Positions 23,541-33,358 of a stretch of 64,000 nucleotides of DNA are shown piece by piece (position 1 is the first letter of the stretch; the number at the start of each line of letters is the position of its first letter). The notes below the pieces were generated by a model. It did not search any database. It saw only the letters and a list, made by a program, of their open reading frames with translations, and was not told the origin of the DNA. A program made the translations under genes and the position numbers. The DNA is from Pseudeuparius sepicola (taxonomy: Eukaryota > Arthropoda > Insecta > Coleoptera > Anthribidae). The DNA lies in the NCBI GenBank assembly GCA_963920635.1, contig OY987305.1, positions 878,001 to 942,000 of the forward strand, in the 5' to 3' direction.

Positions 23541-24344
23541 AATCTAAACATCCTAGAAATGTCAAAGAAAAAAAACACCATCGTACCGTTTTAAAATAAT
23601 ACCTAGATATGGTATAAATATAATAAAAAAATGGTACGCCACTGGAAAAGTATTTTTTTTGCCTTCACTAAATTTCTCAATCAATTCTAAGAAAAAATGT
23701 AGGTACCGTTTTTGAAAAATTCATTTTTGTGCGTTTTAAATTTTTTAGCAGAAGAAAATCAAAGTAGGTTCATGCACACTTATACTCAGTTTTAAATTCT
23801 GAACAAACATTTTGCTGTAAAACCTACATAAAGGGTACTTTACTGGTGCGAAAAATTATTTGTTTCAAAATTTCCAATTTTTCGAATTTAGAAACCTTTT
23901 TTGTTTTCTATTCACAGATTCCTGAAATTTTGCATCTAAAAGTTGGACCACCCTGTAGAACTACTCGTAATATAGCTAAAAAGCTAATTGGCACTAACAA
24001 AAATTTTTAGGGCCTTAATTTACGATCGGCGATAAAGTTTGGAATGAATAAAGATCGCGAAAGTTTGGCGATTATATCTAAATTTAAAACACGAGAGTTT
24101 GGGACGTTTTTGCCTAGAAATAATATTTCATGTAAAATTGGTTTCTCATGTCGGCAGTCGCGCTTCGCCTTTAGAAAAACAAAATCTTGCTATTATTGTC
24201 AGATGAGCAAAAGAATCGAGCAAAATCGAATTCCCCATACTTTCCGAATAAATTATTCACCGGTTTTACCGAAAAAAGCATATATCCCGAACCAATCGTT
24301 ATCTGTTTTTCTTTCGTGTACTCAACTACCAAATCAAAACTTAC
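23541..24344. other. unrecognised intronic sequence with one solo transposon end
   Basis: An inverted CAGGGTGGTCC-type mariner terminus lies near 23940-23957 without a recognised partner. Nothing else seen before the Ig3 donor. Confidence 0.4.
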
Positions 24345-24629
24345 CGTATAGCCTGATGGAACCCTCAGTCTCGCCGAGAGAGTTCTTCGAGATACACCTG
24401 TAGTTTCCGAAGTCTGCAGTTTGCAAATTTCGAACTGTCAGCTTCATGTGAGCCCTGTAGCTGTTCTCCATAGTTTCGGTCCCGTATTTCTTTGTCGGCA
24501 ACAGCATCACGTTGTCGTACACCCAGTAGCTTATGGCCCTCGGATACGCCTCTGTGTGGCAGTCGATAGTAACGTCTGTACCAGCTGGGGCACCAACCAG
24601 TTGGTTTGGAACCCATATCATGGGTGAAA
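24345..24629 (-). CDS. DIP/lachesin-like gene, exon encoding Ig domain 3
   Basis: This 285-nt exon (95 codons, phase 1 at both ends) encodes a whole Ig domain. Seen: an acceptor with a long A/T tract ending CAG at 24630-24632; then FSPMIWVPNQLVGAP; the B-strand cysteine in TDVTIDCHTEAYP; the conserved tryptophan in SYWVYDN; a long D-E region with KYGTETMENSYR; the F-strand cysteine in DFGNYRCISKNSLGETEG; and SIRLY before a GTAAGTTT donor. These are hallmark segments of the third Ig domain of insect DIP proteins, so this is the best-supported coding sequence in the window. Phase and sense agree with the exon at 57788-57916 upstream and 17501-17563 downstream. No frameshift or stop is present, and the exon looks functional. 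Confidence 0.96.
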
Positions 24630-25246
24630 CTGAAAAAAAAATTTTTATTTAGTTGGATTATGACGATGAAGAAAAATATGGTGAGACGCTGTGCTTGTTG
24701 CGAGTGGGATAGGTGGATTTTAGGAGATTTGCAAAGGGAGCTTATTTTCTTGAATAAACATCAGTTTACTAAGTGGAATTCAGTTCAATTTGAATAATCC
24801 TATATAAGGGAATGTTCTTGAGACAAAACCGTGCGATATTATTGTAAATTTGTGGGCAGCGGCGGCTTGTGGAATCTCGTCAATGTTGCAGAGTAGTAGA
24901 AATAAATTAAGTGACTATCGAACTGGCATTTTGCTCATTTAACAATAACAGTTCCATGAAAATGCGTCAACGAAACATCAACGCGTGTTGACAGCTTATG
25001 CACTTATGTACACTGGCCATCAAAGTCTAGAGAATAGTATAATAAGTCCTCTCACTTGGCCTGTGCAAACAAATATTTCCCTCCTGCCCCATCCCGCTCC
25101 CCTCGCCTTAGCCCTCGATCGATATCCCGCTGAGCGGGCGATTCCGAGCGTCACTTTGTTACACAGTGTCTCTCGGAACGGTGTGCTTCGTATTGTACCG
25201 GATGCGCGTAAATTATATCCAATACTGTTGCCAATTTTGAGTAGTG

Positions 25247-25340
25247 ATGGCTTATCACGGTTCTTATTGCAGTGCGGATGGCTGTAAAAGCGATTCAAAA
25301 TCTGTGTGTCCTTTTTTCGAATTCCTAAAGACCTTGAAAG
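25247..25340 (+). pseudogene. THAP exon 1 of P-like transposase, copy 1
   Basis: The exon starts MAYHGSYCSADGCKSDSKSV and continues CPFF, with C-x4-C ligands, then has lost one base. The second-half signature RIPKDLER appears in the next frame before the donor GAAAG|GTAAG. Copy 2 (47789-47874) keeps the frame there but has lost about nine bases. Neither copy retains the presumed ancestral segment. Confidence 0.78.
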
Positions 25341-25535
25341 GTAAGATTAAGTTTAACGTATAATTAAGAAAAATGTCTATAGTCTTCTATAGTCGTACAA
25401 ATATTATTATATTATTACGTAATACTCGTATTATCCATAAATGACATATACATTTTATATGTTGAATAATATAAAGCCAACATGTCACAGGTGTGTTTCT
25501 TTCTTTGTTGTGAATAAAAATATTGATAATTGCAG

Positions 25536-25680
25536 ATGTCAGCAATGGAAGAAGGCCTTAGGGTTTGTCAAAGACCATAAATTTGCGAATATTGCATCTG
25601 AAGAGGCACATAAACGTATAAAAATTTGTAACGAACATTTTGAGACCAATCATTCACTTCGTCCGGAAAAAGTTTATTAA
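25536..25680 (+). pseudogene. THAP exon 2 of P-like transposase, copy 1
   Basis: After a TTGCAG acceptor the frame reads CQQWKKALGFVKDHKFANIA, then KRIKICNEHFETN with the C-x2-H zinc pair, then LRPEKVY and a stop. The conserved W, the (I)C-x2-HF motif and the two-exon layout match THAP domains. The AVPT box expected next is missing and the frame stops early, so the protein would be a truncated DNA-binding fragment. Confidence 0.78.
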
Positions 25681-25911
25681 CAACTGCTGTGGTTAGAGGC
25701 ATATTCGTATGCGTCAACAATATTTTGTGCCTATGGAGGCAGTTCAGGACCATTTGGCAGTTTGAGAGTACCTTCACGATAATTTAGTGAATCAATTTAG
25801 AAGATATTTTCTTATCAAAATTTAATGGCTTATCGCATCAGGATGGCTTAGGTTGTAGCCTACTAAAGGAATTCCGATCAGTAAAATACATATCTATTTG
25901 GTTTCATTATA

Positions 25912-27824
25912 CAGGGTGGCCCAACGAAAAGTTTCCACCCGGATTATTTAAAAAAGTATTGTTTTTTTCAAAAAACGCAAAAATATGTCAATGTAGTTTG
26001 GAAGGGGGACCTTCATTGCAGAGCAAAGCAGTGCTGTATCTGCCACCCTCTGGCTGGGGTAGCTACCACCTCAAAATTCTTAAATGGGAATAGGGGTCGA
26101 GTGACACCTCAAATTAAAGAGAATTTAGTCATCTTTACAATGCTGTATTTATTTTTAATTTTGAGACCATTTTAGGTAAAAATAAATGCAAAAATGAAGA
26201 TACGTAATTTATTACTAAATTAATTTATTAAATGTTCAAAATGCCCCCTCCGCCTTCCATGCTATTTCATACTAAGTTCTTTGATTTCTTTTTTGAACAG
26301 ATACACAAAAAATACATATTTTTTGCACTGGCCGATAGATTAAAATCGTGAGTTTTTTAATTTTTAAATTGTATTCTGTTTTATTCTGCTTTCAAATAAA
26401 TAGGTACAATACCTAAAGTGTTACTTATTTTGCAAACATGGTGTACACTATTGGTGATAGAGTTGAAATGGTATCAATTTATTTTAAAAACAATGATTGT
26501 GCAAGGGCAACTTCTAGGATATTTAACGAATTGCATCCCGAAAAAAATGTGTCGCATACGTACGTTTGTAAAGTAATGCAAAAATTTAGACACTGGTTCA
26601 GTGGCAAATAGAAAACATGAACCTGAGCAGCCTCAAAGGAACGAAGCAATGCAGGTTGCTGTTTTGGGTCACATTGAAATGGACAATACGATAAGTACTC
26701 GTCAACTTGCTGAAACATCTGGAATTTCTAGAAGCACTATCCAGAGGATATTGAAAACAAACAAGTATCATCCTTATAAAATGCGCTTGGTTCAAGAAAT
26801 AAATGAGGATGATACTGATAGAAGGCTTGAGTTTTGTGAGTCTATGTCTGAAATTACAGCAAGAAACCCACATTTTATTTTTAACACCTGTTTTTCCGAT
26901 GAATGCTCATTTTTCTTAAACGGCATTGTTAATCGTCACAACTGTCGGTTCTGGTCTGATGAAAACCCAAGAATTTTTCGTGAAGTTCATAGCCAGTACC
27001 CCCAAAAGTTAAACGTGTGGGCTGGAATTTATGGAGATAACATTGTTGGGCCATTCTTTCTCCCTCAGACATTGAATGGTGAATTGTATTTGGACTTATT
27101 GCGAAATTCCATTGATCCTGCGATAACCCACATTTTGGAAAACAATCAGGAATACCAAGAAGATGAATTGTATTTTCAACAAGATGGTGCCCCTCCTCAC
27201 TTTGCGGCACCAGTGAGGCAGTACTTGGATAACACATTTACAAATCGGTGGATCGGTAGGAGAGGGCCTATTGAATGGCCAGCCAGATCACCAGATTTGT
27301 CCCCATTAGATTTTTTTCTATGGGGACACTTAAAAAGCGTCATTTATAAAACAGAGGCACCTGATTTGGTAGTACTTCGTCAACGAATAGTAGAAGAGTG
27401 TGGTCAAATTACTCCTGAAATGCTAAGGAATGTTCGAAGAAGTTTTGAGCAAAGGCTTTATTACTGCATGGAAGTCGGGGGGGGGGGGGCATTTTGAACA
27501 TTTAATAAATTAATTTATTAATAAATTACGTATCTTTATTTTTGCATTTATTTTTACCTAAAATGGTCTCAAAATTAAAAATAAATACAGCATTGTAAAG
27601 ATGACTAAATTCTCTTTAATTTGAGGTGTCACTCGACCCCTATTCCCATTTAAGAATTTTGAGGTGGTAGCTACCCCAGCCAGAGGATTGCAGGTACAGT
27701 ACTGCTTTGCTCTGCAATGAAGGTTCCCCTTCCAAACTACATTGACATATTATTGCGTTTTTTGAAAAAAAAAACAATACTTTTTTAAATAATCCGGGTG
27801 GAAACTTTTCGTTGGGCCACCCTG
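25912..27824 (+). mobile_element. Tc1/mariner element with near-complete DD41D-type transposase
   Basis: This 1913-bp element is flanked by TA. Its inverted repeats start CAGGGTGGCCCAACGAAAAG and are about 315 bp long (25912-26225, 27511-27824), unusually long for mariner. Transposase frames at 26438-26611 and 26583-27497 occupy the middle. The empty site is preserved at 48510-48530 in the second copy of the host P-like repeat. The arms are well matched and the gene nearly intact, so this is one of the younger insertions in the window. Confidence 0.93.
26438..27497 (+). pseudogene. Tc1/mariner-superfamily transposase (DD41D-type spacing), frameshifted
   Basis: Codons from ATG 26438 (MVYTIGDRVEMVSIYFKNND, a helix-turn-helix start) run into a stop at 26609. 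The continuation is in another frame from about 26583, reading GSVANRKHEPEQPQRN and a second helix-turn-helix (TISTRQLAETSGISRSTIQR). The catalytic core follows: FSDECSFF (first D), QQDGAPPHF (second D), SPDLSPLDFFLWG (third D). I count 41 residues between the second and third aspartates. The C-terminus (LRNVRRSFEQRLYYCMEV) enters a run of 13 G that shifts the frame and ends it at GGGGAF rather than the usual GGHFEHL. It thus has one internal frameshift and one homopolymer shift; it is otherwise close to full length (about 350 residues expected). Confidence 0.88.
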
Positions 27825-28297
27825 TATCGCGAGTTCGCATTTACTACACCTTTAAATTTGCGAATAGGGAATTAAAAACCCAAAGACAAAATAAATCATA
27901 TCCAAAACTTACAATTTTGCAAAACTAGTAAACTATGTAAATAATTTTGGTTGCTCCTAGGTACACACTTATGTATATTTTTACTTACCCTATGTTTAGT
28001 TTAGGTATATCTTGCGTTATTTAAACGGAAAAAGTAAAAAAACCTGCATTTTTATTATACATATTATGCTCCTTATTTTTCTGCTATAGCTATTACTCCT
28101 ATTGTGCATAATGGAAAGTCAATATACAGGTGCCCCCGTATAAGTTGGTGCAACCGGCTTTACGGTGTTTTGGATAGTCCACCCTCGTAAATAACGGAGT
28201 GGAGAGCCGACATTAATTTACGACCGGTCGCAAAAAATCGGCGGCTTTTCGACGACTTCAAAGGAGTGATCCGACTTATAGTATTCTCTAGACTTTA
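27825..28297. repeat. right part of P-like element copy 1
   Basis: Colinear with 48530-48756 and 49441-49686 of copy 2, ending in the inverted terminus CTCTAGACTTTA. No coding motif seen. Confidence 0.8.
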
Positions 28298-28305
28298 CTG
28301 GCCAT

Positions 28306-29159
28306 GGCTCTTGTTTACTCCAACACAATGCTACGCCAGTAAATTAGCAAATAGTCGATTTAAAGTGCTCCCAATGATGATTACGCAATGGTTTCTGTAA
28401 CGGGCACCCTGTATAATCCCGCGATAATCCCATGGATCCTATTTGAAACGATTGTGACCGGAATACGAAATACGGAATTCGCTGGTCGAGTTTTCGAAGT
28501 TCAGTCCCTGAGACACTTAGTTTCATTAATAATTTATTCAATTTAATGTTTGCCCGTTAAAAAAGACCCCCGGTAGGCCAAGATTTTCATAAAAAAAAAC
28601 ACTCATTTGGGGACGAATTCTTTGGCATTTTGTCAGTTTATATTTTTATAAAATATATCAGTGCAGAATGTAAAGTAGGCATGGGGGATCGAAGAACATT
28701 TTCCAATGCAAATATTTTAGCTTTGCAGGACGTCAGAAGATTGATGAAATCTGGAAAACTATTCACTCTAATATTCTTCGTGACTTCGCTGGATATATTC
28801 AAGAATTTAGGGATATCCTTTTTCTGGCCTTCCATAGAACCGTTTCGTCGTATATCTGGTTGCATATACAAGCCTAGTTCAGGTTAGGTTTTGGTAATAT
28901 CCAAAATATTTATATGTAAGACTACTGTACACACAACACAAAACAGTGCGAAATTTATTGAAAATAAATAACAATAATTAGTATGATAACTATATCAGTC
29001 ATTAATTCATGCTTTTTCGTAGTGTAGTAAAGCTAATAAATAATTAATGGTAAAATATCCACCGACAAATATGACTTTCTAAACCCCAAGTTCCAACTCT
29101 ACGACTATGTATCTACTTACACGCAAAATTTGATTTCCCCCCATTATTGTCACTATATA
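28306..29159. other. unrecognised intronic sequence
   Basis: A solo CAGGGTGCCCGTTAC-type transposon end lies near 28404-28415. Otherwise nothing recognised. Confidence 0.4.
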
Positions 29160-30285
29160 CAGGGAGATTAAGTTTTATTCTGCGACACTTCAACAGGTGA
29201 TAGAAAACCAAAAAATAACCGCACTTTCTTCTATAAACTATATCATTTTAAGGCCTAATTAAAAAGTTACAGGGTGTTAAAATTTTAAGAAACATGTTGT
29301 CTTTACTGAATATTTACCAAACTAGTTGAGATATTTAAGTAATATTTGGTACACGTTATAACGGTATAGGTTAGCATAAAACCTGTTAATATCACACACC
29401 TTGAACAACCATTGGCGTAGAAGTAGGTAATTAGTATAATTGTTTTTAGAAAAAAAAATAGAACCACCTTGTATAGCAATAAAATGTATTCAATTTTTTA
29501 TGTAAATTTAAATTTTAAACAAAAATGCCCTCTTGGTAATTTTTCGTATGTGCCATGATTTCGTGGCAAATTTGATTTTTGTGTTATTTCGGGGTATTTC
29601 TGAAAAATTATCTAAAAAATTTTCTCCATAAGTAACACTTAAAGTAGAAATAATGTGTTTGCTACCTGAAATAAAGTAACTTTTTCCAATAAACTTACCT
29701 ATTTAAGGCTATACTTTTGAAGATACAGGGTCTAAAACATTTAAGGAAGATACAATTAATGTTACGCTCTGTATCTTGAAAAGTAAAACTTTGAATGGGT
29801 ATGTTTATTGGGAAAAGTTACTGTATTTAAAGTAAAAAACACATTTTTTCTACTTTGAGTGTTACTTATGGAGAGAAGTTTTAAGTTAATTTTTCAGAAG
29901 TAGGTACCCCGAAATAATACGAAAAAATCAAATTTGCTATGAAACCATGACACATATGAAAAAATGCTAAGAGAACGTTTTTGTTTTCAATTAAAATATA
30001 CATAAGAAATTGAATACATTTTATTGCTATACAAGGTGGTTCTATTTTTTTTTTCTAAAAACAATTTTACTAATAACCCACTTCTACGCCACTGGTTGTT
30101 CAAGGTGTTTGATATTAACAGGTTTTATGCTAACCCATGTCGTTATAACGTGTACCAAATATGACTTAAATATCTCAACTAGTTTGTAAAATATTCAATA
30201 AATTCCACATATTTCTTGCAACTTTAACACCCTGTAACTTTTTATAAGGCCTTAAAGTGTCGGAGAATAAAACTGAATCACCCTG
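29160..30285. mobile_element. TA-flanked fold-back MITE, CAGGGAGATTAAG family
   Basis: The left end CAGGGAGATTAAGTTTTATT pairs with the right end AATAAAACTGAATCACCCTG. The arms run about 530-550 bp each with a short centre near 29735. There is TA at both ends and no coding sequence. The whole element can fold into a near-continuous hairpin. Confidence 0.88.
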
Positions 30286-31339
30286 TATACAAAGCACTAC
30301 CATAAACAACGCTACCAAAATACCTACAACAGAAACCGTCGCAAGTCATCTTCAAAGCATTGTTGCCGGATTGGGCAAAAATCTTAGAGAAATAAAGCAA
30401 AAATAGTCGATAAGATGGATAAATAGTTATGTGATAGATAACCGATATTTATGTGCAACGATTGATCAAACGAATAATGCTATTGGATTACTCTTGGGAT
30501 AGCTTTGTTTTCCATAAAAACGTATTATACAACATAATATCTATCTTATTTTAACTAGCACTAGTATTGTTTACATCGTTAGCACCTGGTAATCATGGCA
30601 ACCTCGCCTTTGGCCTATTGCAAATAAACAAAAATTCGACAGAAACAGTAGTGCGTTCAGGTTAAGTTAGGCTAGGATTTTTTGAATCGTACACTATTAA
30701 AATTGTTGATATCGCAGTAGACTATTGTTATTGCCCAACCATTCTGTCGGCGTGTCAGATTGCGAATTGCTAATTTAAAAGTAATTATAAACGTAATTAA
30801 TTTTATGTAATTAATAAATATCAAATTGAATAGTTATTAATAAAATAGGGGACAATAACTCTGAAAATATATACATATTATGCATATTGGCACGGTAATT
30901 TAGCTTTTATACGCGAATATTCAGTGTGCAAAATTAATTGCACGGCCCTTTTAAAAAAAGGCACTTAATTAGTGAATTTTTGATTGCTAAGATTTCAAAA
31001 AAATGTACAGACCCAGTTAATGAACAACTACACGTATTTTAATTTAAAAATAGTCTTTAATTTTCATTTGTACGGCAGCTGGCTAAATGTACCTCGCCTG
31101 GATATATGTTCCAATGCAATTTTTCTTGTTTTGTGTTTTATATAACTCTGCCCGGTGTTTATTATTGTCACTCTCATAAAGTTAATTATAAAAAACGACC
31201 GAATTTAATGCAAATAAGGTCACCCTTATGAGCCGCAAAATTTGGCTCTGTCCGCGCGTTTTCTCTCTATATTTAATTTTACCCGCAATTTTTTCGCAAA
31301 AGAATACTGCCCTCGTAAATGATTCTTAAATGTATTTTC
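30286..31339. other. unrecognised intronic sequence
   Basis: No coding motif or paired ends recognised. A GGTTAAGTTAGGCTAGG stretch near 30660 is a common insect low-complexity motif. Confidence 0.4.
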
Positions 31340-31495
31340 TAAAATATATTTGTGGCGTAAACTGATCCATTGAATTTTAATTGGATTTTTCGCCACCAAA
31401 CTGGTTAAAAGACAACTTTTTCAAGTTGCCTGGAAAATTAATAAATTCTTAACAGTAAATGAACTAAACTTTGAACTTGTAACTCAAAAAATATC
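31340..31495 (-). mobile_element. Penelope-like element, terminal fragment
   Basis: Contains the family end (GGATTTTTCGCCACCAAACT, then ACAACTTTTTCAAGTTGCCTG and TTCTTAACAGTAAATGAAC) in the same orientation as the minus-strand copies. No coding part remains. Confidence 0.75.
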
Positions 31496-31913
31496 TTCTT
31501 GACTTGATTTCAAGTCGTCAAGTCAAGTACCTAGCTGAGTATCAAGTCAAGCCATGAATCTCTATTCTTGTCAACTCCAGCGTTTTCAGCTCCTATTGAA
31601 AGACAGTTTTCCAGGGCTGCTTTGACAGTTACAAAAACGCGAAATCGGTTAAGCGCCAAATCCACTAGATGCCTGATGTGCCTTAAGTCGTGGATGGAAA
31701 ATGATAACATTAAAAAGTGGACTTGAAATAGTTTATTTTTGTTCTTTCCTAGTCCTTTCCTAGTTTTGCAAAAAAGTTTACAATGCAAAGGTTTATTATT
31801 ATTATTTACTTGTAACTGCCCTAACTGATAATAAAATTTTAAATTGATAAAAAATCAAGTAATCAAGTAGCTTCAAGAAAAACTTGATTTTTCAAGTACT
31901 TGAAAAATAAATA
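31496..31913. repeat. CAAGT/ACTTG-rich block flanking nested fold-backs
   Basis: Contains runs of AAGTCAAGTCAAG-type sequence at the left and TTCAAGTACTTGAA near 31890. A block reading TATCAAGTCAAGCC(A/G)TGAATCT occurs here and again at 33445-33470, on the other side of the nested element. Confidence 0.6.
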
Positions 31914-32083
31914 AACTCCTGGACAAAATTACCGCAACATCATAAATTTGCCACTTATTTGATGCCATTTTTTTTCTGAATTTATGATCCGATTTGAATG
32001 ATTTTTTTTGCATTGTAGGTTGATTCCTTGACAATGTCATAGTTTTCGCTGTTTGTGATAAAAACTTCATTTTCGATTTATAC

Positions 32084-33188
32084 CGGGTGTAATAAAAATG
32101 TTATGTTTTTTCCGAAAATTCGTATCACCCTGTGGAGTATACTAGCAACCGAAACAGATAGCAGTTGACATTAGACGGTAGGTCCATCTTTCGTCAACAA
32201 TTTCTTTTTTGGTTTACTTCATTATCTCTGTTATTAAAGGAGATACACTGTTTTATAGTGTAACATGTTTTTATAGACTTTATTATTCAACACATTCATT
32301 GTTAAATGTGTTCAAGTAGGCTATGGAACCTTTCTGACATTTCAAGCGATGTGTCAACAGATGCCATACCGATAAAAACTGTTCGGAAACTGCTTATTAA
32401 ACGTTCGTTTCATATGCCCAGTTGCCCGACGAGTATTTTAAACTTGAAAAATGAATCGACCAAAAAATTTATCGGCAGAAGAAGCAGTAAGAGCTTTAAC
32501 TTTGGTGGATGAAGGCTATTCGATGTGTCATGTTGCTAATGTGATAGGAAGACATCGTTCGACTATAAGTCGTATGGTTGAACGATTTAACGAGACAGGA
32601 TCTTACTCTCGAAGGTCAGGCCAAGGGCGAAAACAATGTACCGATCCAAGGGATGAGCGTTTTATTAGGCAAACTGCTTTAAGAAACAGGAATATCACCA
32701 GTACTAGGCTAAAAAGTGAGCTTAGAACTGCTCGCCATCATACAATATCGTCTCGAACAATCAGAAGACGTTTAAATGAGGCTGGTTTAAACGACAGAAT
32801 AGTCGGGCAACTGGGCATATGAAACGAACGTTTAATAAGCAGTTTCCGAACAGTTTTTATCAGTATAGCGAATTTTATTTGACCTTTGTAACTTTAAAAC
32901 ACAACATCTGTTGACGCATCGCTTGAAATGTCAGAAAGGTTCCATAGCCTACTTGAACACATTTAACAATGAATGTGTTGAATAATAAAGTCTATAAAAA
33001 CATGTTACGCTATAAAACAGTGTATCTCTCCTTTAATGACAGAGATAATGAAGTAAACCAAAAAAGAAAATGTTGAAGAAAGATGGACCTACCGTCTAAT
33101 GTCAACTGCTATATGTTTCGGTTGCTAGTATACTCCACAGGGTGATACGAATTTTCAGAAAAAAACATAACATTTTTAATACACCCGG
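32084..33188 (+). mobile_element. inner Tc1-type element (CCGGGTGTAATAAAAATG ends)
   Basis: This 1105-bp element has long inverted repeats of about 360-380 bp per arm starting CCGGGTGTAATAAAAATG, with TA at both ends. It carries the DNA-binding half of a Tc1-type transposase (32451-32822) and lacks the catalytic half. It is a self-deleted, non-autonomous derivative. Confidence 0.9.
32451..32822 (+). pseudogene. Tc1-like transposase, DNA-binding half only
   Basis: The 123-codon frame reads MNRPKNLSAEEAVRALTLVD, a first helix-turn-helix with HVANVIGRHRSTISRMVERF, a GRPR-like linker (RRSGQGRKQCT), and a second helix-turn-helix (TSTRLKSELRTA, ISSRTIRRRLNEAGL). It then runs into the right inverted repeat and stops. 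These are the paired-like DNA-binding domains of Tc1 transposases. No DDE aspartate is present. If made, it could bind the ends but not cut. The start is the first ATG, matching the usual short Tc1 N-terminus. Confidence 0.85.
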
Positions 33189-33358
33189 TATAAATCGAAA
33201 ATGAACTTTTTATCATAAACAGCGAAAACTATGACGTTGTCAAGGAACCAACCTACAATGCAAAAAAGATCATTCAAATCGGATCATAAATTCAGAAAAA
33301 AAAATAGCATCAAATAAGTGGTAAATTTATGATGTTGCGTTAATTTTGTCCAGGAGTT

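Larger units (their letters stand above)
17564..24344 (-). other. 6.8-kb intron of the DIP gene (phase 1)
   Basis: This intron lies between the Ig3 exon donor (GTAAGTTT) and the linker-exon acceptor. It contains a fold-back plus satellite (18868-19920), a mariner fold-back (20119-21191) and a MITE split by a Penelope-like element (22350-23540). I recognise nothing in 17564-18860, 21192-22349 and 23541-24344, apart from an isolated CAGGGTG-type transposon end near 23940-23960. Confidence 0.85.
25021..28297 (+). mobile_element. P-superfamily element with THAP exons, copy 1 (interrupted)
   Basis: The inverted ends are CAAAGTCTAGAGAATA at the left and the complement at the right, where the last base has changed (CTTTA for CTTTG). 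Both sides carry the 8-bp duplication CTGGCCAT (25013-25020, 28298-28305). Two THAP exons lie at 25247-25340 and 25536-25680. A complete DD41D mariner element (25912-27824) is inserted; without it the P-like element is about 1.36 kb, so most of the transposase body is missing. A second copy at 47694-49686 aligns on both sides of the insertion. Confidence 0.9.
31914..33358. mobile_element. outer fold-back MITE (AACTCCTGGACAAAATTA ends), interrupted at its exact centre
   Basis: The ends AACTCCTGGACAAAATTA are inverted and flanked by TA. The two arms are 31914-32081 and 33191-33358, 168 bp each, meeting at the palindrome CGATTTATAAATCG. The inner element (32084-33188) is inserted at the TA in the middle of that palindrome. 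Confidence 0.88.

Noticed and set aside
25014..28305. TGGCCA extension of the inverted repeat of the P-like element
   Set aside because: Explained better as the palindromic-looking 8-bp target CTGGCCAT, because copy 2 ends at CTTTG.
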